Origin: Pseudomonas mosselii
GTDB taxonomy: Bacteria > Pseudomonadota > Gammaproteobacteria > Pseudomonadales > Pseudomonadaceae
Direction: 5' to 3'
DNA: 64,000 nucleotides
NCBI RefSeq assembly: GCF_019823065.1
Contig: NZ_CP081966.1
Coordinates: forward strand, 1,519,501-1,583,500
Shown piece by piece: positions 34,833 through 44,396 of the stretch. How positions within the stretch are numbered: the first letter of the stretch is position 1; every line of letters begins with the position of its first letter. The notes beneath the pieces were generated by a model, which saw nothing but the letters and a program-made list of their open reading frames with translations, was not told the origin of the DNA and made no database searches. A program made the translations under genes and the position numbers.

Positions 34833-35546
34833 ATGCAAGCGACGCCACCGCGCGCGGTAACAGTCATCTGCCATGCCCTGCAGGAGCAGATCGAACACGG
34901 CCTGCTGGCCCCCGGCGGCAAGCTGCCGGCCGAGCGTCGGCTCAGCGAAGTGTTCGACACCACGCGCATCACCCTGCGCGAGGCACTGGTGCAGCTGGAG
35001 GCCCAAGGGCTGATCTACCGCGAGGAGCGCCGTGGCTGGTTCGTCGCGCCCGAGCGTCTGACCTACGACCTGATCGAGCGCAGCCACTTCCATGCGATGG
35101 TGCGCGACCAGGGGCGGGTGCCGAGCACCGAGTTGCTGTCGGCACGCCTGCAACCGGCCTCGGCGGCGATCTGCGCGCGCCTGCGCCTGCCGGCGTTGTC
35201 CAGCGTGGTGCGGATCTGCCGTTTGCGGCGCATCGATGGGCGGGCGGTGCTGTACGCCGAGCACTATCTCAACCCGCGCTACTTCCCGGGGATCCTCGAG
35301 CTGGACCTGGCCCGGTCGCTGACCGAGATCTATGCGCGGGAGTACGCCATTCACTATGGGCAGGTGTGCTTCGAGATCCTGCCGACCGCGTTGCCAGTGG
35401 CGGCGGCAGGGGCGCTGAAGGTCTCGACGGGCAGCCCGGGCTTGCACATCACCCGGGTCAACAGCGACCAGCATGGGCATCTGATCGACTGTGACCTGGA
35501 ATACTGGCGGCACGATGCGATCCGCATCCGCGCCGAGGCGGGCTAG
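34833..35546 (+). CDS. GntR/UTRA regulator, PhnR-like
   Basis: A 237-residue HutC-subfamily GntR protein. The N-terminal winged helix spans about residues 1-75 (GGKLPAERRLSEVFDTTRITLREALVQLE) and is followed by the UTRA effector domain. RRGWFVAPERL after the wing and the C-terminal DCDLEYWRHDAIRIR closely resemble Salmonella PhnR, the repressor of 2-aminoethylphosphonate genes, as I recall that sequence. It should bind the two palindromes in the 327-nt spacer. The ATG at 34833 is used; a TTG just before is in frame but unneeded. Confidence 0.88.
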   Translation: MQATPPRAVTVICHALQEQIEHGLLAPGGKLPAERRLSEVFDTTRITLREALVQLEAQGLIYREERRGWFVAPERLTYDLIERSHFHAMVRDQGRVPSTELLSARLQPASAAICARLRLPALSSVVRICRLRRIDGRAVLYAEHYLNPRYFPGILELDLARSLTEIYAREYAIHYGQVCFEILPTALPVAAAGALKVSTGSPGLHITRVNSDQHGHLIDCDLEYWRHDAIRIRAEAG

Positions 35547-35561
35547 GGGCGCGAAGCGGCC

Positions 35562-37718
35562 CTAACTGCTAGCGCCTCCGGTCTCAGCCATGCCGCCACC
35601 GCCAGCCGTCACCACCTGCACTGACAGCCGTGGCGTCGCCAGGTCCAGACCGGCTTCATCGAGCTGCCGCTTCAAGGCCAGGTTGAACGCCCGCGACACC
35701 TCCCACTGTTTGATCGGCGCGGTCTTGAACCGCGCCCGCAGGATCGCCGAGCCCGACTCGAAGCTCTCCACCCCCTGCAACTCCAGCGGCGACCAGATGT
35801 TGCGGCGCATCAGCGGGTCGTTGCGCAGCTTCTGGCCCACTTCGCGGACCAGCGTGATGGCCTGGTCGATGTTCATGCTGTGCGGGATGGCCACGCGGAA
35901 GATCGCGTAGCCGAACTCCCGCGAGTAGTTCTTGATGCTCTTGATCTCGCTGAACGGGATGGTGTGCACGATGCCGTCGATGTCCCGCAGGCGCACGGTA
36001 CGGATGGTCAGGCCTTCGACCGTGCCCAGGTGGCCGCCGACGTCGACGTAGTCGTCGATGGCCAGCGAGTCCTCGATGATGATGAACAGCCCGGTGATCA
36101 GGTCGGCCACCAGCGACTGGGCGCCGAAACCGATGGCCAGGCCGATGACGCCGGCACCGGCCAGCAGCGGGGTGACGTTCATGCCCATGTTGGCCAGGGC
36201 GACGATCACCGCGATGATGAAGATCACCACGAACATCACGTTGCGGATCAAGGGCATCATGGTCTGTGCCCGGGCGTTGGCCAGGCCACGGCGCGAGCGC
36301 ACCAGGGCATGGTGCACGGCGGTGTCGGCGAGGATCCACACCAGCCAGGCGACGATCAGCGTGCCGGCCAGGCCCAGCAGGCGCAGGCTCACTTCATGGC
36401 CGTCGCCCTCGGCGAAGCTGATCATCGAGCGGCCCCAGACGCGCAGGCCCAGCTCGATGAACACCAGCCAGATGAACAGGTGCACCAGCACGTAGCCGAA
36501 GTTGCGCAGGCGTTCGGTGTAGACCGCCTGGCGCTTGTTGGCGCGCCGGGGTTTGGCGGCGTGGCGCCGCACCAGACCGTTGAGCACCATGCACACCACT
36601 ACCAGCACCGTGCACATCAGCGACTGGCGCAGGGCAGTGCTGGTGTCGCCGGCGGAAACGAAGGTGGCGAACAGCGAGATCGCCACCAGGATCAGCGCCG
36701 GGAGGTACCAGAAACTGCCGAGCAGCTCGATGGTGTCGCTCAGGGTGCGCCGGGTCAGGCGTCGGGACAGGGGCTGGTTGCGGATCAGGTGGGCGATCGG
36801 GCGGCGAAAGCGCAGGATGAACAGCCCGGTGCACAGCGCCGCGACGACATTGGCCAGGGTGGCCAGGGCGTGGGCCAGGTGGCTGCCCAGGGCAGTGGTC
36901 AGGCGTGGGTCGCTCATCGCCTCGCCGAACGCGGCGAAGCTGCCGATCAGCCACAGCGGGCGGAACGCCTGGTGCCGCAGGATATGCAGGGCGCGGTGGC
37001 GATGCGGGCCATCGAGCAGCGAGAATGCGATCACGCAGATCGCCGAGAACAGTGTGCCGACCACCAGTGCGTAGGCCAGCACCATGGCCATCGACTTGCC
37101 CAGCGAGGAGGGCAGGGCGAAGCTCAGGTACACGGTGAACACCAGCGCCACCAGCCACGGTCCCAGCTTGCGCAGGGCGAAGCGCACCAGGTCCCAGGTA
37201 CGCGGGTGCTGGGGCAGTTCCTCGGTCAGGCCGAAGCGCAGGCGCACGCGGTGGCCGATCCAGTTGAAGGTGTAGGCCAGCAGGCTCCAGACCAGGATCA
37301 CCCCGGCAAAGCCGAACAGGATCGCCGGCCACTGGTGCACCGGCACCACCAGCGCGGCCAACTCATCCTGCGCCTGGTCGATTTCCAGCGACCAGCGCTT
37401 GAACGGACTGGCATCGCCGCTGAACTGCTGCTCGAAATCGTGCAGGGCGCCACCGATCAGGCCGAGCACGCCCTGTTCCACCGTGGGTTGCGCTTGTTTG
37501 CTGGCGTCGCGCAGCTTCTTCAGATCGGCCAGCAGCTTGGCCCGTTGCTGGTCGTTCTCCAGGCTCTTGATCACCTCGTCCAGCGACTTGCCCAGCGGTT
37601 CGCTGGCTTCGGGCTGGGCGGGTGTGCTGGAACCGAGCAGGCCCGGCAGGCCGGCGGCGTGCACCGGGGTGATGAACAGCAGGAACAGCAGCGTGATGCA
37701 ACGCAGGAGGGCTGGCAC
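35562..37718 (-). CDS. Large MscS-family mechanosensitive channel (YbiO-like)
   Basis: A 718-residue MscS channel. A signal peptide (about residues 1-21) is followed by a short periplasmic helical stretch, a series of about ten extra membrane helices, then the MscS core. The core includes the pore helix VTPLLAGAGVIGLAIGFGAQSLVADLITG and the beta domain EDSLAIDDYVDVGGHLGTVEGLTIRTVRLRD. It resembles E. coli YbiO (MscM-type) in length and layout. It releases solutes when membrane tension rises on osmotic down-shock. It converges with the GntR gene (16 nt gap). Confidence 0.9.
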   Translation of the reverse strand: MPALLRCITLLFLLFITPVHAAGLPGLLGSSTPAQPEASEPLGKSLDEVIKSLENDQQRAKLLADLKKLRDASKQAQPTVEQGVLGLIGGALHDFEQQFSGDASPFKRWSLEIDQAQDELAALVVPVHQWPAILFGFAGVILVWSLLAYTFNWIGHRVRLRFGLTEELPQHPRTWDLVRFALRKLGPWLVALVFTVYLSFALPSSLGKSMAMVLAYALVVGTLFSAICVIAFSLLDGPHRHRALHILRHQAFRPLWLIGSFAAFGEAMSDPRLTTALGSHLAHALATLANVVAALCTGLFILRFRRPIAHLIRNQPLSRRLTRRTLSDTIELLGSFWYLPALILVAISLFATFVSAGDTSTALRQSLMCTVLVVVCMVLNGLVRRHAAKPRRANKRQAVYTERLRNFGYVLVHLFIWLVFIELGLRVWGRSMISFAEGDGHEVSLRLLGLAGTLIVAWLVWILADTAVHHALVRSRRGLANARAQTMMPLIRNVMFVVIFIIAVIVALANMGMNVTPLLAGAGVIGLAIGFGAQSLVADLITGLFIIIEDSLAIDDYVDVGGHLGTVEGLTIRTVRLRDIDGIVHTIPFSEIKSIKNYSREFGYAIFRVAIPHSMNIDQAITLVREVGQKLRNDPLMRRNIWSPLELQGVESFESGSAILRARFKTAPIKQWEVSRAFNLALKRQLDEAGLDLATPRLSVQVVTAGGGGMAETGGASS

Positions 37719-37762
37719 CGGAAACTCTACCTCAGGTCAAACGTTTGCCCGAGTGTAGTGGT

Positions 37763-37933
37763 TTACGACGGCAGTTTCTCGAGGATCTTCCAGCAGGTGA
37801 GGCCGAAAATGCCAAGGGTGCCGATCCACATCATCAACACGCCGACATTGCGCTCGCGCAGGCTGAAGCCGATGGTCAGCAGCATCAGGAACAGGAACAC
37901 CGGCACGAACAGGGACAGGAACGGCGATGACAT
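37763..37933 (-). CDS. Small two-helix membrane protein (56 aa)
   Basis: A 56-residue protein starting MSSPFLSLFVPVFLFLML. Two hydrophobic helices are separated by the short charged loop SLRERN. AAGGA lies eight bases before the ATG at 37933; another in-frame ATG three codons earlier is possible. It lies 44 nt before the mechanosensitive-channel gene on the same strand, so the two may be cotranscribed. I do not recognise a family. Confidence 0.65.
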   Translation of the reverse strand: MSSPFLSLFVPVFLFLMLLTIGFSLRERNVGVLMMWIGTLGIFGLTCWKILEKLPS

Positions 37934-38037
37934 GAACAGCATCCTTCTGTTTTGGGGGCCATGTATCAAGCATAGCGCTTTGCAAGCGAGGCGGATTGAC
38001 CGGGGGCAGGCGGTGGGCAAGTCGCATCGGCACACCG

Positions 38038-38065
38038 CCGCTCCCACAGGTCCGCGTGGGAGCGG
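38038..38065. repeat. REP-type hairpin near the apeB 3' end
   Basis: CCGCTCCCAC and GTGGGAGCGG form a perfect 10-bp stem with an 8-nt loop, ending 8 nt beyond the aminopeptidase stop on its transcript. It is probably both a REP-type element and a transcript end. Confidence 0.7.
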
Positions 38066-38073
38066 GTTGGCCG

Positions 38074-39363
38074 TCAGGGCAGTTCGCGGCTGCGGTAGAA
38101 GGCGCTGAGCACCTTCACCAGGTGCGCCAGGTCATGGCTGCCGCACAGTTCGCGAATCGAGTGCATGGCGAAGGTCGGCAGGCCGATGTCGACCGTGCGC
38201 ACGCCCAGGTGGCTGGCGGTGATCGGGCCGATGGTCGAGCCGCAGCCCATGTCACTGCGCACCACGAAGCTCTGCACCGGCACTTCCTCGGCCATGCACA
38301 GGTGGCGGAAGAACCCGGCGGTTTCGCTGTTGGTGGCGTAGCGCTGGTTGTTGTTGACCTTGATCACCGGGCCGGCGTTGAGCTTGGGCCCGTGGTTGCC
38401 GTCGTGCTTGTCGGCGTAGTTGGGGTGCACGCCGTGGGCGTTGTCGGCCGAGACCATCAGCGAGCGCTGGATGGTGCGCACGTAGTCGTCGCCTTCGGGC
38501 AGCAGGCGTTGCAGGGTCTGCTCGAGCATGGGGCCGTCGGCGCCGCAGGCCGAGCAGGAGCCGACTTCCTCGTGGTCGTTGCACACCAGCACGCAGGTCT
38601 CGTCGCTATCGGCACCCAGCAAGGCCTGCAGGCCGGCATAGCACGACAGCAGGTTGTCCAGGCGGGCGGCGGCGATGAAGTCGCCGTTCAGGCCAATCAA
38701 CGCGGCGTCCTGGGTGTCGTAGAAGCTCAGCTCGTAGTCGAGCACCACATCGGCGTTGAGGTCGTGCTCGCGGGCCAACTGCTCGGTGAGCAGGGCGCGA
38801 AAGTCGACGCGCTCGTCGCCGGCCACCTGGGCCAGGATCGGTGGCAGCTCGGTCTGCGGGTTGATCTGCCAGCCTTCGTTGGCGGTGCGGTTGAGGTGGA
38901 TCGCCAGGTTGGGGATTACGGCGATCGGCAGCTTGAAGTCGATCAGCTGGCTTTCCACCTTGCCATCACGGCGGAAGGTAACCCGGCCGGCCAGCGACAG
39001 GTCGCGGTCGAACCAAGGGGCAAGCAGGGCGCCGCCGTACACTTCCACGCCCAGTTGCAGGAAGCCCTGGCGTTGCAGCTCGGGCTGCGGCTTGACCCGC
39101 AGGCATGGGCTGTCGGTGTGGGCGCCGACCATGCGGATGCCGCCCAACAGCGGCGAGAGCTTGCCGAGCTTGATGGCGATGATCGAGGAATCGTTGCGGG
39201 TCACGTAGTAGCGACCACCGGGCACGGTGGCCCAGCTGTCGCGTTCGTCCAGACGCTGGTAGCCGGCGGCCTCGAGGCGCTGCGCGAGGCTGGCGGTGGC
39301 ATGGAAGGGCGTCGGGGAGGCCTTGAGGAATTCGATCAGGCCGGCATTCAGGGCATCGCGCAT
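38074..39363 (-). CDS. apeB: M18 family aminopeptidase
   Basis: A 429-residue M18 (aspartyl-aminopeptidase type) metallopeptidase that removes N-terminal acidic residues from peptides in the cytoplasm. Metal-binding motifs visible are AHTDSP (His/Asp), RLDNLLS (bridging Asp), NDHEEVGS (Glu-Glu) and the late THxx-type segment around [13 protein letters not shown] and GLPTFAMHS. Length matches the family (about 430). It stands alone between the small membrane protein and a pseudouridine synthase. Confidence 0.93.
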   Translation of the reverse strand: MRDALNAGLIEFLKASPTPFHATASLAQRLEAAGYQRLDERDSWATVPGGRYYVTRNDSSIIAIKLGKLSPLLGGIRMVGAHTDSPCLRVKPQPELQRQGFLQLGVEVYGGALLAPWFDRDLSLAGRVTFRRDGKVESQLIDFKLPIAVIPNLAIHLNRTANEGWQINPQTELPPILAQVAGDERVDFRALLTEQLAREHDLNADVVLDYELSFYDTQDAALIGLNGDFIAAARLDNLLSCYAGLQALLGADSDETCVLVCNDHEEVGSCSACGADGPMLEQTLQRLLPEGDDYVRTIQRSLMVSADNAHGVHPNYADKHDGNHGPKLNAGPVIKVNNNQRYATNSETAGFFRHLCMAEEVPVQSFVVRSDMGCGSTIGPITASHLGVRTVDIGLPTFAMHSIRELCGSHDLAHLVKVLSAFYRSRELP

Positions 39364-39453
39364 AAGTCACTCCAGACAGCAGTGGCGCGAGTTTAGCGTA
39401 ATTGCTCGAAAATTTGTGCCGGCCCTGTTGCTGGCACTATACGGCTCGAGTAA

Positions 39454-40089
39454 TCAGAACGGCGCCGGACACTCGAACTTCAGGCGTTCGCCAGATACCG
39501 GGTGGGTGAAGCTCAGCATCGACGCATGCAGGCACAGCCGCTCATGGGCCGCCAGCGCCTCGGGGTTGGCGTACAACCGGTCGCCCAGCAGCGGGTGGCC
39601 GATCGACAGCATGTGCACGCGCAACTGGTGCGAGCGCCCGGTGATCGGTGTCAGCTCGACCCGGCAATGATCGGCGCAGCGTTCGACGATGCGCCAGAAG
39701 GTCAGGGCGTGCTTGCCCTGTTCGTGGTCGACCACATGGCGCGGCTTGGTCGGCGGGTCATAGCGCAGCGGCAGGTCGATGCTGCCGCTGTCCAGGGTCG
39801 GTTGGCCCCAGCACAGCGCGGTATAGGCCTTTTCGGTCTCGCGGTCGTGGAACTGGCGCGACAGCTCGCGGTGGCTGTCGGCGTCGCGGGCGAGCAGGAT
39901 GATCCCCGAGGTTTCCCAGTCCAGGCGGTGGACGATCAGGGCATCCGGGTAGCCGTTTTCCTGCAGGCGGGTGATCAGGCAGTCCTTGTTGTCCTCGGCG
40001 CGACCCGGCACCGACAACAGCAGGGTCGGCTTGTTGATCACCAGGATGGCGGCGTCTTCGTGAAGGATCTGGATGTTCGACAGCGGCAT
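39454..40089 (-). CDS. RluA-family pseudouridine synthase
   Basis: A 211-residue enzyme that isomerises uridine to pseudouridine in RNA. The catalytic Asp57 is in HRLDWETSG. TEKAYTALCWG, GRSHQLRVHMLSIGHPLLGD and LCLHASMLSFTHP are family markers. It lacks an S4 domain and is RluA-like in size (23S rRNA U746/tRNA U32 in E. coli), but which RNA is modified cannot be shown here. The ATG at 40089 is preferred over starts that would run into a REP element. Confidence 0.9.
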   Translation of the reverse strand: MPLSNIQILHEDAAILVINKPTLLLSVPGRAEDNKDCLITRLQENGYPDALIVHRLDWETSGIILLARDADSHRELSRQFHDRETEKAYTALCWGQPTLDSGSIDLPLRYDPPTKPRHVVDHEQGKHALTFWRIVERCADHCRVELTPITGRSHQLRVHMLSIGHPLLGDRLYANPEALAAHERLCLHASMLSFTHPVSGERLKFECPAPF

Positions 40090-40114
40090 GTTCAGGTGTT
40101 CTCTGCAAAGCATT

Positions 40115-40176
40115 GTGGGAGCGGGCTTGCCCCGCGACGGCCATTGGAGGCAATCGCGGGGCAAGCCCGCTCCCAC
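40115..40176. repeat. Inverted REP pair between rluA-like gene and minE
   Basis: Two 23-nt arms (40115-40137 and 40154-40176) with core GTGGGAGCGGGCTTGCCCCG are exact reverse complements across a 16-nt loop. This differs from the GCGGCCTTGCGTCG variant seen elsewhere in the window, so it is a second REP subtype. Confidence 0.85.
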
Positions 40177-40201
40177 AAGGTAACCCTGAGCTACTGAAAG
40201 A

Positions 40202-40456
40202 TCAGCGCTCGGGCAGGGTGATGTTCAGCTCCAGGATCGAGCAGCTGCCCTGGTTCTCCAGCGCCACCTGCACATCGTCGTTGCCGATGTTGACGTACTT
40301 GCGGATCACCTCGACCAGCTCCTTCTGCAGGGCGGGCAGGTAGTCCGGGGTGCTGCGCTGGCCGCGCTCGTGCGCCACGATGATCTGTAGACGCTCTTTC
40401 GCTACCGACGCGCTGGTCTGTTTCTGTCTGCCACGAAAGAAGTCAAAAAGGTTCAT
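40202..40456 (-). CDS. minE: Cell division topological specificity factor MinE
   Basis: MinE (84 aa). The N-terminal [31 protein letters not shown] contains the membrane-targeting and MinD-binding (anti-MinCD) segment, and the C-terminal half forms the topological-specificity domain. It stimulates MinD ATPase and drives the pole-to-pole oscillation that places the division septum at mid-cell. It lies 3 nt after minD in a minCDE operon. Confidence 0.97.
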   Translation of the reverse strand: MNLFDFFRGRQKQTSASVAKERLQIIVAHERGQRSTPDYLPALQKELVEVIRKYVNIGNDDVQVALENQGSCSILELNITLPER

Positions 40457-40459
40457 GGT

Positions 40460-41272
40460 TTACTTGCCTCCAAACAGACGCGCGAAGAATCCTTGCTTCT
40501 GCACGTCGATGAACCGCAGGGGCTTCTCTTTGCCCAGCAGACGGTCGACGGTGTCACTGTACGCCTGGCCGGCATCGCTCTGGTCGTCAAGGATGACCGG
40601 GATGCCCTGGTTGGAGGCCTTGAGAACGGCTTGCGACTCGGGAATCACACCCTTGAGCTTGATCGCCAGGATCTCTTCGACGTCGGCGATGCTGAGCATT
40701 TCGCCCTTCTCGACGCGCTCGGGGTGGTAACGGGTGATCAGCAGGTGTTCCTTGATCGGCTCCTCGCCGTTCTCGGAGCGGCGCGACTTGCTCGACAGGA
40801 TGCCCAGCATGCGGTCGGAGTCGCGTACCGAGGACACCTCGGGGTTGGTCACGACGATGGCTTCGTCGGCGAAGTACATTGCCAGGTGCGCGCCTTTCTC
40901 GATACCGGCCGGCGAGTCGCAGATGACGTAGTCGAAGGTTTCCTTCAGCTCCATCAGGACCTTTTCCACGCCTTCCTGGGTCAGGGCGTCCTTGTCGCGG
41001 GTCTGGCTGGCGGCCAGCACGAACAGGTTCTCCAGGCGCTTGTCCTTGATCAGGGCCTGCTGCAGGTTGGCCTCGCCGTTGACCACGTTGACGAAGTCGT
41101 ACACCACGCGGCGCTCGCAGCCCATGATCAGGTCGAGGTTACGCAGGCCGACGTCGAAGTCGACGATGACAGTCTTGTAGCCGCGCAGTGCGAGGCCGGT
41201 ACCGATGGCGGCGCTGGTGGTGGTCTTGCCCACACCCCCCTTGCCGGAAGTGACGACGAGAATCTTGGCCAA
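40460..41272 (-). CDS. minD: Septum-site determining ATPase MinD
   Basis: MinD (270 aa), a ParA-like ATPase. The deviant Walker A GKGGVGKTT is at residues 10-18, and the C-terminal amphipathic helix QGFFARLFGGK mediates membrane binding. It recruits MinC to the membrane near the poles and is released by MinE. An intergenic gap of 96 nt separates it from minC, longer than usual, so minDE may also have its own promoter. Confidence 0.98.
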   Translation of the reverse strand: MAKILVVTSGKGGVGKTTTSAAIGTGLALRGYKTVIVDFDVGLRNLDLIMGCERRVVYDFVNVVNGEANLQQALIKDKRLENLFVLAASQTRDKDALTQEGVEKVLMELKETFDYVICDSPAGIEKGAHLAMYFADEAIVVTNPEVSSVRDSDRMLGILSSKSRRSENGEEPIKEHLLITRYHPERVEKGEMLSIADVEEILAIKLKGVIPESQAVLKASNQGIPVILDDQSDAGQAYSDTVDRLLGKEKPLRFIDVQKQGFFARLFGGK

Positions 41273-41368
41273 GGTGTTTCACCCCTAAATAAACGGGACG
41301 CGTGTCCCTGCAAATACAAAAAACGGCAACGGGAAAAAAGTTGCGCTAAAAATGCCGGCAAGTATCCG

Positions 41369-42121
41369 TTAAAGACGGGTGATGTTCAACACGTCGCCGG
41401 ACAGGCTGACCTGCACGCCCGAGCCCCACAGCGGGTCGCGGCGCAGGTCTTCGCACACTTTGTACTGGCCGGCGATGGAGACCATTTCCGCGGTCATCTG
41501 CTGGCAGAAGATGCGCGCCTTGGTGTTGCCCTTGATACCGGCCAGGGCGCGGCCGCGCATGGCGCCGTACACATGGATGTTGCCATCGGCGAGAAGTTCC
41601 GCGCCGGGGCTGACCGAGCCTGTCACCACCAGGTCGCCGCCCTGGGCGTAGATCTGCTGGCCGCCGCGCACCGGCGAGGTGATGATGCGGGTCGGGCGCA
41701 CCTCGGGTTCGGCCGGCGCCGGTGGCGGAGCTGGCGCGGGTTCGGGCTTCTTCGCTTCCGGTTCGGGCTCGAGCGGGCGTTCACGGGCACCCGACGGCGG
41801 CAACACCGGCAGGTCGATGGCGATCGCCGCGGCGATGTCCTCGATGCGGCTGGCGCGGATCGCCAGGGTGCGCAGGCCATGGTGACGGCACACGCGCATC
41901 AGCCCGGGCAGGTCGATGGCGCCCGAGTCATGGGGCAGCTTGTCCAGGGCCAGCACCAGCGGGGTGTTGCTGAAGAAATTCGGCGCCTGCGCCACCTTCG
42001 CCGCCAGCTGGCGGTCGAGGGATTCGAGGTCGTTGCGCGCCAGTTCCAGCACGGTGATGGCAAGCATGCTGCCCTTGAGCTGGAACACGGGGGCGTTGTC
42101 GGGTGTCTGGTTGGGGCTCAT
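41369..42121 (-). CDS. minC: Septum-site determining protein MinC
   Basis: MinC (250 aa), the FtsZ inhibitor of the Min system. The N-terminal domain ([23 protein letters not shown]) acts on FtsZ. A Pro/Glu-rich linker ([23 protein letters not shown] region) leads to the C-terminal beta-helix ([37 protein letters not shown]), which dimerises and binds MinD. An alternative start three codons upstream (42130) cannot be excluded; neither has a strong ribosome site. It is divergent from the lipid A acyltransferase gene. Confidence 0.96.
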   Translation of the reverse strand: MSPNQTPDNAPVFQLKGSMLAITVLELARNDLESLDRQLAAKVAQAPNFFSNTPLVLALDKLPHDSGAIDLPGLMRVCRHHGLRTLAIRASRIEDIAAAIAIDLPVLPPSGARERPLEPEPEAKKPEPAPAPPPAPAEPEVRPTRIITSPVRGGQQIYAQGGDLVVTGSVSPGAELLADGNIHVYGAMRGRALAGIKGNTKARIFCQQMTAEMVSIAGQYKVCEDLRRDPLWGSGVQVSLSGDVLNITRL

Positions 42122-42230
42122 GGTCTGCATAGACGGCTTGTTGCGAAAAAAGTGCCCTGACTTATAGCGATAAGACCGATTGCCCGCAACCGATGTAGAA
42201 TGCCGGGCTCATGTCTTGCCGGAAGCTTCA

Positions 42231-43166
42231 ATGGAACGCCCGCGTTTTCGATCCTCTTTCCTCCACCCGCGATTCTGGGGGCTGTGGCTGGGCCTGGGCC
42301 TGCTGTGGCTGGTCGCCCAACTGCCGTACCGTGCCCTGCTGGGCCTGGGCCGCGCCCTGGGCGCGGTGATGTACCGGGTAGCCGGCGAGCGCCGGCGCAT
42401 TGCCGCGCGCAACCTCGAGCTGTGTTTCCCCGAACTGTCCGGCGACGAACGGCAATATCTGCTCAAGGAAAACTTCGCCTCCACCGGCATCGCCTTCTTC
42501 GAGATGGCCATGAGCTGGTGGTGGCCAAAGGCCCGGCTGGCGCGCCTGGCCCACATCGAGGGCATCGAGCACCTGCAGGCCGCCCAGCGCGAAGGCGAGG
42601 GCGCCATCCTCATGGCCGTGCACTTTACCACCCTGGAGATCGGCGCCGCGCTGCTGGGGCAGGCCCACACCATCGACGGCATGTACCGCGAGCACGGCAA
42701 CCCGGTGTTCGACTTCGTCCAGCGCCGCGGTCGCGAGCGCCACAACCTCGATTCGCTGGCCGTGGAGCGCGACGACGTGCGCGGCATGCTCAAGCTGCTG
42801 CGCAAGGGCCGGGCGATCTGGTACGCGCCGGACCAGGACTATGGCATCAAGCAGAGTATCTTCGTGCCGCTGTTCGGCATTCCCGCGGCCACCGTCACCG
42901 CCACCACCAAGTTCGCCCGGCTGGGCAAGGCCCGGGTGGTTCCGTTCACCCAGCGGCGCCTGGAGGACGGCAGCGGCTATCGTCTGGTGGTGCATCCGCC
43001 GCTCGCTGACTTCCCCGGCGAAACCGAGGAGGCCGACTGCCTGCGCATCAACCAGTGGGTAGAGGGCGTGCTGCGCGAGTGCCCGGAGCAGTACCTGTGG
43101 GCGCACCGGCGCTTCAAGTCGCGGCCCGAGGGCGAGCCACGGCTGTACGACAAGAAGAAAAAATGA
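42231..43166 (+). CDS. Lipid A lauroyl acyltransferase (LpxL/HtrB type)
   Basis: A 311-residue inner-membrane acyltransferase of the lysophospholipid-acyltransferase-like LpxL/LpxM family, which adds a secondary acyl chain to Kdo2-lipid IVA or related precursor. The N-terminal membrane anchor (about 10-35) precedes the catalytic motif HFTTLE (His131). YAPDQDYG and VVPFTQRR are further family segments. The ATG at 42231 follows GGAAG; a longer start would add 17 unlikely residues. LpxL and LpxM roles cannot be separated by eye. Confidence 0.9.
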   Translation: MERPRFRSSFLHPRFWGLWLGLGLLWLVAQLPYRALLGLGRALGAVMYRVAGERRRIAARNLELCFPELSGDERQYLLKENFASTGIAFFEMAMSWWWPKARLARLAHIEGIEHLQAAQREGEGAILMAVHFTTLEIGAALLGQAHTIDGMYREHGNPVFDFVQRRGRERHNLDSLAVERDDVRGMLKLLRKGRAIWYAPDQDYGIKQSIFVPLFGIPAATVTATTKFARLGKARVVPFTQRRLEDGSGYRLVVHPPLADFPGETEEADCLRINQWVEGVLRECPEQYLWAHRRFKSRPEGEPRLYDKKKK

Positions 43167-43183
43167 CACTAGGGCCGCGTGGT

Positions 43184-43202
43184 AGCGGGCTGGCCCCGCG
43201 AT
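43184..43202. repeat. Single degraded REP element
   Basis: AGCGGGCTGGCCCCGCGAT lies 17 nt after the acyltransferase stop and resembles the GCGGGCTTGCCCCGCGA subtype, with the loop base changed. It is a lone half without an inverted partner. Confidence 0.5.
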
Positions 43203-43241
43203 AGGGCGGTCACTGGCAAGCACTGATTCCAGGGAGGAGCA

Positions 43242-44390
43242 ATGACCTCAACCACCGGCCTGATCCTCTCCGGCGGCGGTGCCCGCGCGGCCTACCAGGT
43301 CGGCGTGCTGGCCGGCATCGCCGAGCTGCTGCCTCCTGGGGCGGCCAATCCCTTCCCGGTAATCGTCGGTACCTCTGCTGGCGCGATCAATGCCGTCAAG
43401 CTGGCCAGCGGGGCTACCCGCTTCGCCGAATCGGTGCAGCACCTGACCGCCTTCTGGCAGAACTTTCGCAGCCACCTGGTGCTGCGCAGCGACTGGCCCG
43501 GGGTGATCCGCCAGGCCAGCCGCTTCGTCGGCCACAGCCTGCTGGGGCTCGGCGGCCAGGTGCCGGTGGCGCTGCTCGACAGTCGCCCGCTGCGCCGCCT
43601 GCTGCATGAGCACCTGGACCTGGACGGCATCGCCCACTCCCTGGCGGCCAATCAGTTGCGCGCCATTGCCGTGACCGCCTTTGGCTACGAGTCCGGCCAG
43701 GCGGTGACCTTCTACCAGGGGCGCGACACCATCGAGCCCTGGCTGCGCCACCGGCGCATCGGCATGCCCACGCCGTTGACCATCGACCACCTGCTGGCCA
43801 GCTCGGCGATCCCGCTGTTGTTCGCGCCGGTGCGCCTGGGCGATGAGTTCTTCGGAGATGGCGCGGTGCGCCAGTCGGCGCCGATCAGCCCGGCGCTGCA
43901 CCTGGGCGCCAGCCGCGTGCTGGTGGTCGGCGTCAGTGGCAACCCCCAGCGCCCGGCGCCGCCCTTGCCCACCCAGCGCGTGTTCAGCGGCCAGCAGCCG
44001 AGCCTGGCGCAGATCGGCGGGCATATGCTCAACAGCACGTTCATCGACAGTCTCGAGGACGATATCGAGTTGCTGCAGCGGCTCAACCATCTCAGCCACC
44101 TGATGCCGGCGCACCTGGACGCCCGGCGCCTGGGGCTGGCGCCGATCGAGGTGCTGGTGGTGGCGCCCAGCCAGCCGCTGGACGAGATCGCCGCCCGTCA
44201 TCGGCGCGAGTTGCCAGCGGCGCTGAGGCTTTTCCTGCGTGGGCCTGGCGCTACCAAGACCAGCGGGGCGGGGGTGCTGAGCTACCTGCTGTTCGAGGCG
44301 AGCTATTGCAGCGAGCTGATCGAGTTGGGGCGCAAGGATGCGTTGGCCAAGAAACGGGAGCTGTGTCAGTTCCTCGGACTGCCTGGCTGA
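43242..44390 (+). CDS. Patatin-like phospholipase
   Basis: A 382-residue patatin-family serine lipase/acyl hydrolase using a Ser-Asp dyad. The oxyanion loop is SGGGARAAYQ (residues 10-19), nucleophile Ser45 sits in GTSAG, and Asp206 is in FFGDGAVRQ. There is no signal peptide, so it is probably cytoplasmic or membrane-associated; the C-terminal 130 residues are outside the core domain. The start has GGAGG-type ribosome site (GGGAGGAGC). No partner gene is obvious; it may act in lipid turnover. Confidence 0.9.
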   Translation: MTSTTGLILSGGGARAAYQVGVLAGIAELLPPGAANPFPVIVGTSAGAINAVKLASGATRFAESVQHLTAFWQNFRSHLVLRSDWPGVIRQASRFVGHSLLGLGGQVPVALLDSRPLRRLLHEHLDLDGIAHSLAANQLRAIAVTAFGYESGQAVTFYQGRDTIEPWLRHRRIGMPTPLTIDHLLASSAIPLLFAPVRLGDEFFGDGAVRQSAPISPALHLGASRVLVVGVSGNPQRPAPPLPTQRVFSGQQPSLAQIGGHMLNSTFIDSLEDDIELLQRLNHLSHLMPAHLDARRLGLAPIEVLVVAPSQPLDEIAARHRRELPAALRLFLRGPGATKTSGAGVLSYLLFEASYCSELIELGRKDALAKKRELCQFLGLPG

Positions 44391-44396
44391 ACACTC

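Noticed and set aside
35880..38108. 742-codon open frame opposite the MscS channel gene
   Set aside because: Product is His/Gln/Asp-rich shadow sequence; the minus-strand gene has signal peptide, membrane helices and MscS motifs.
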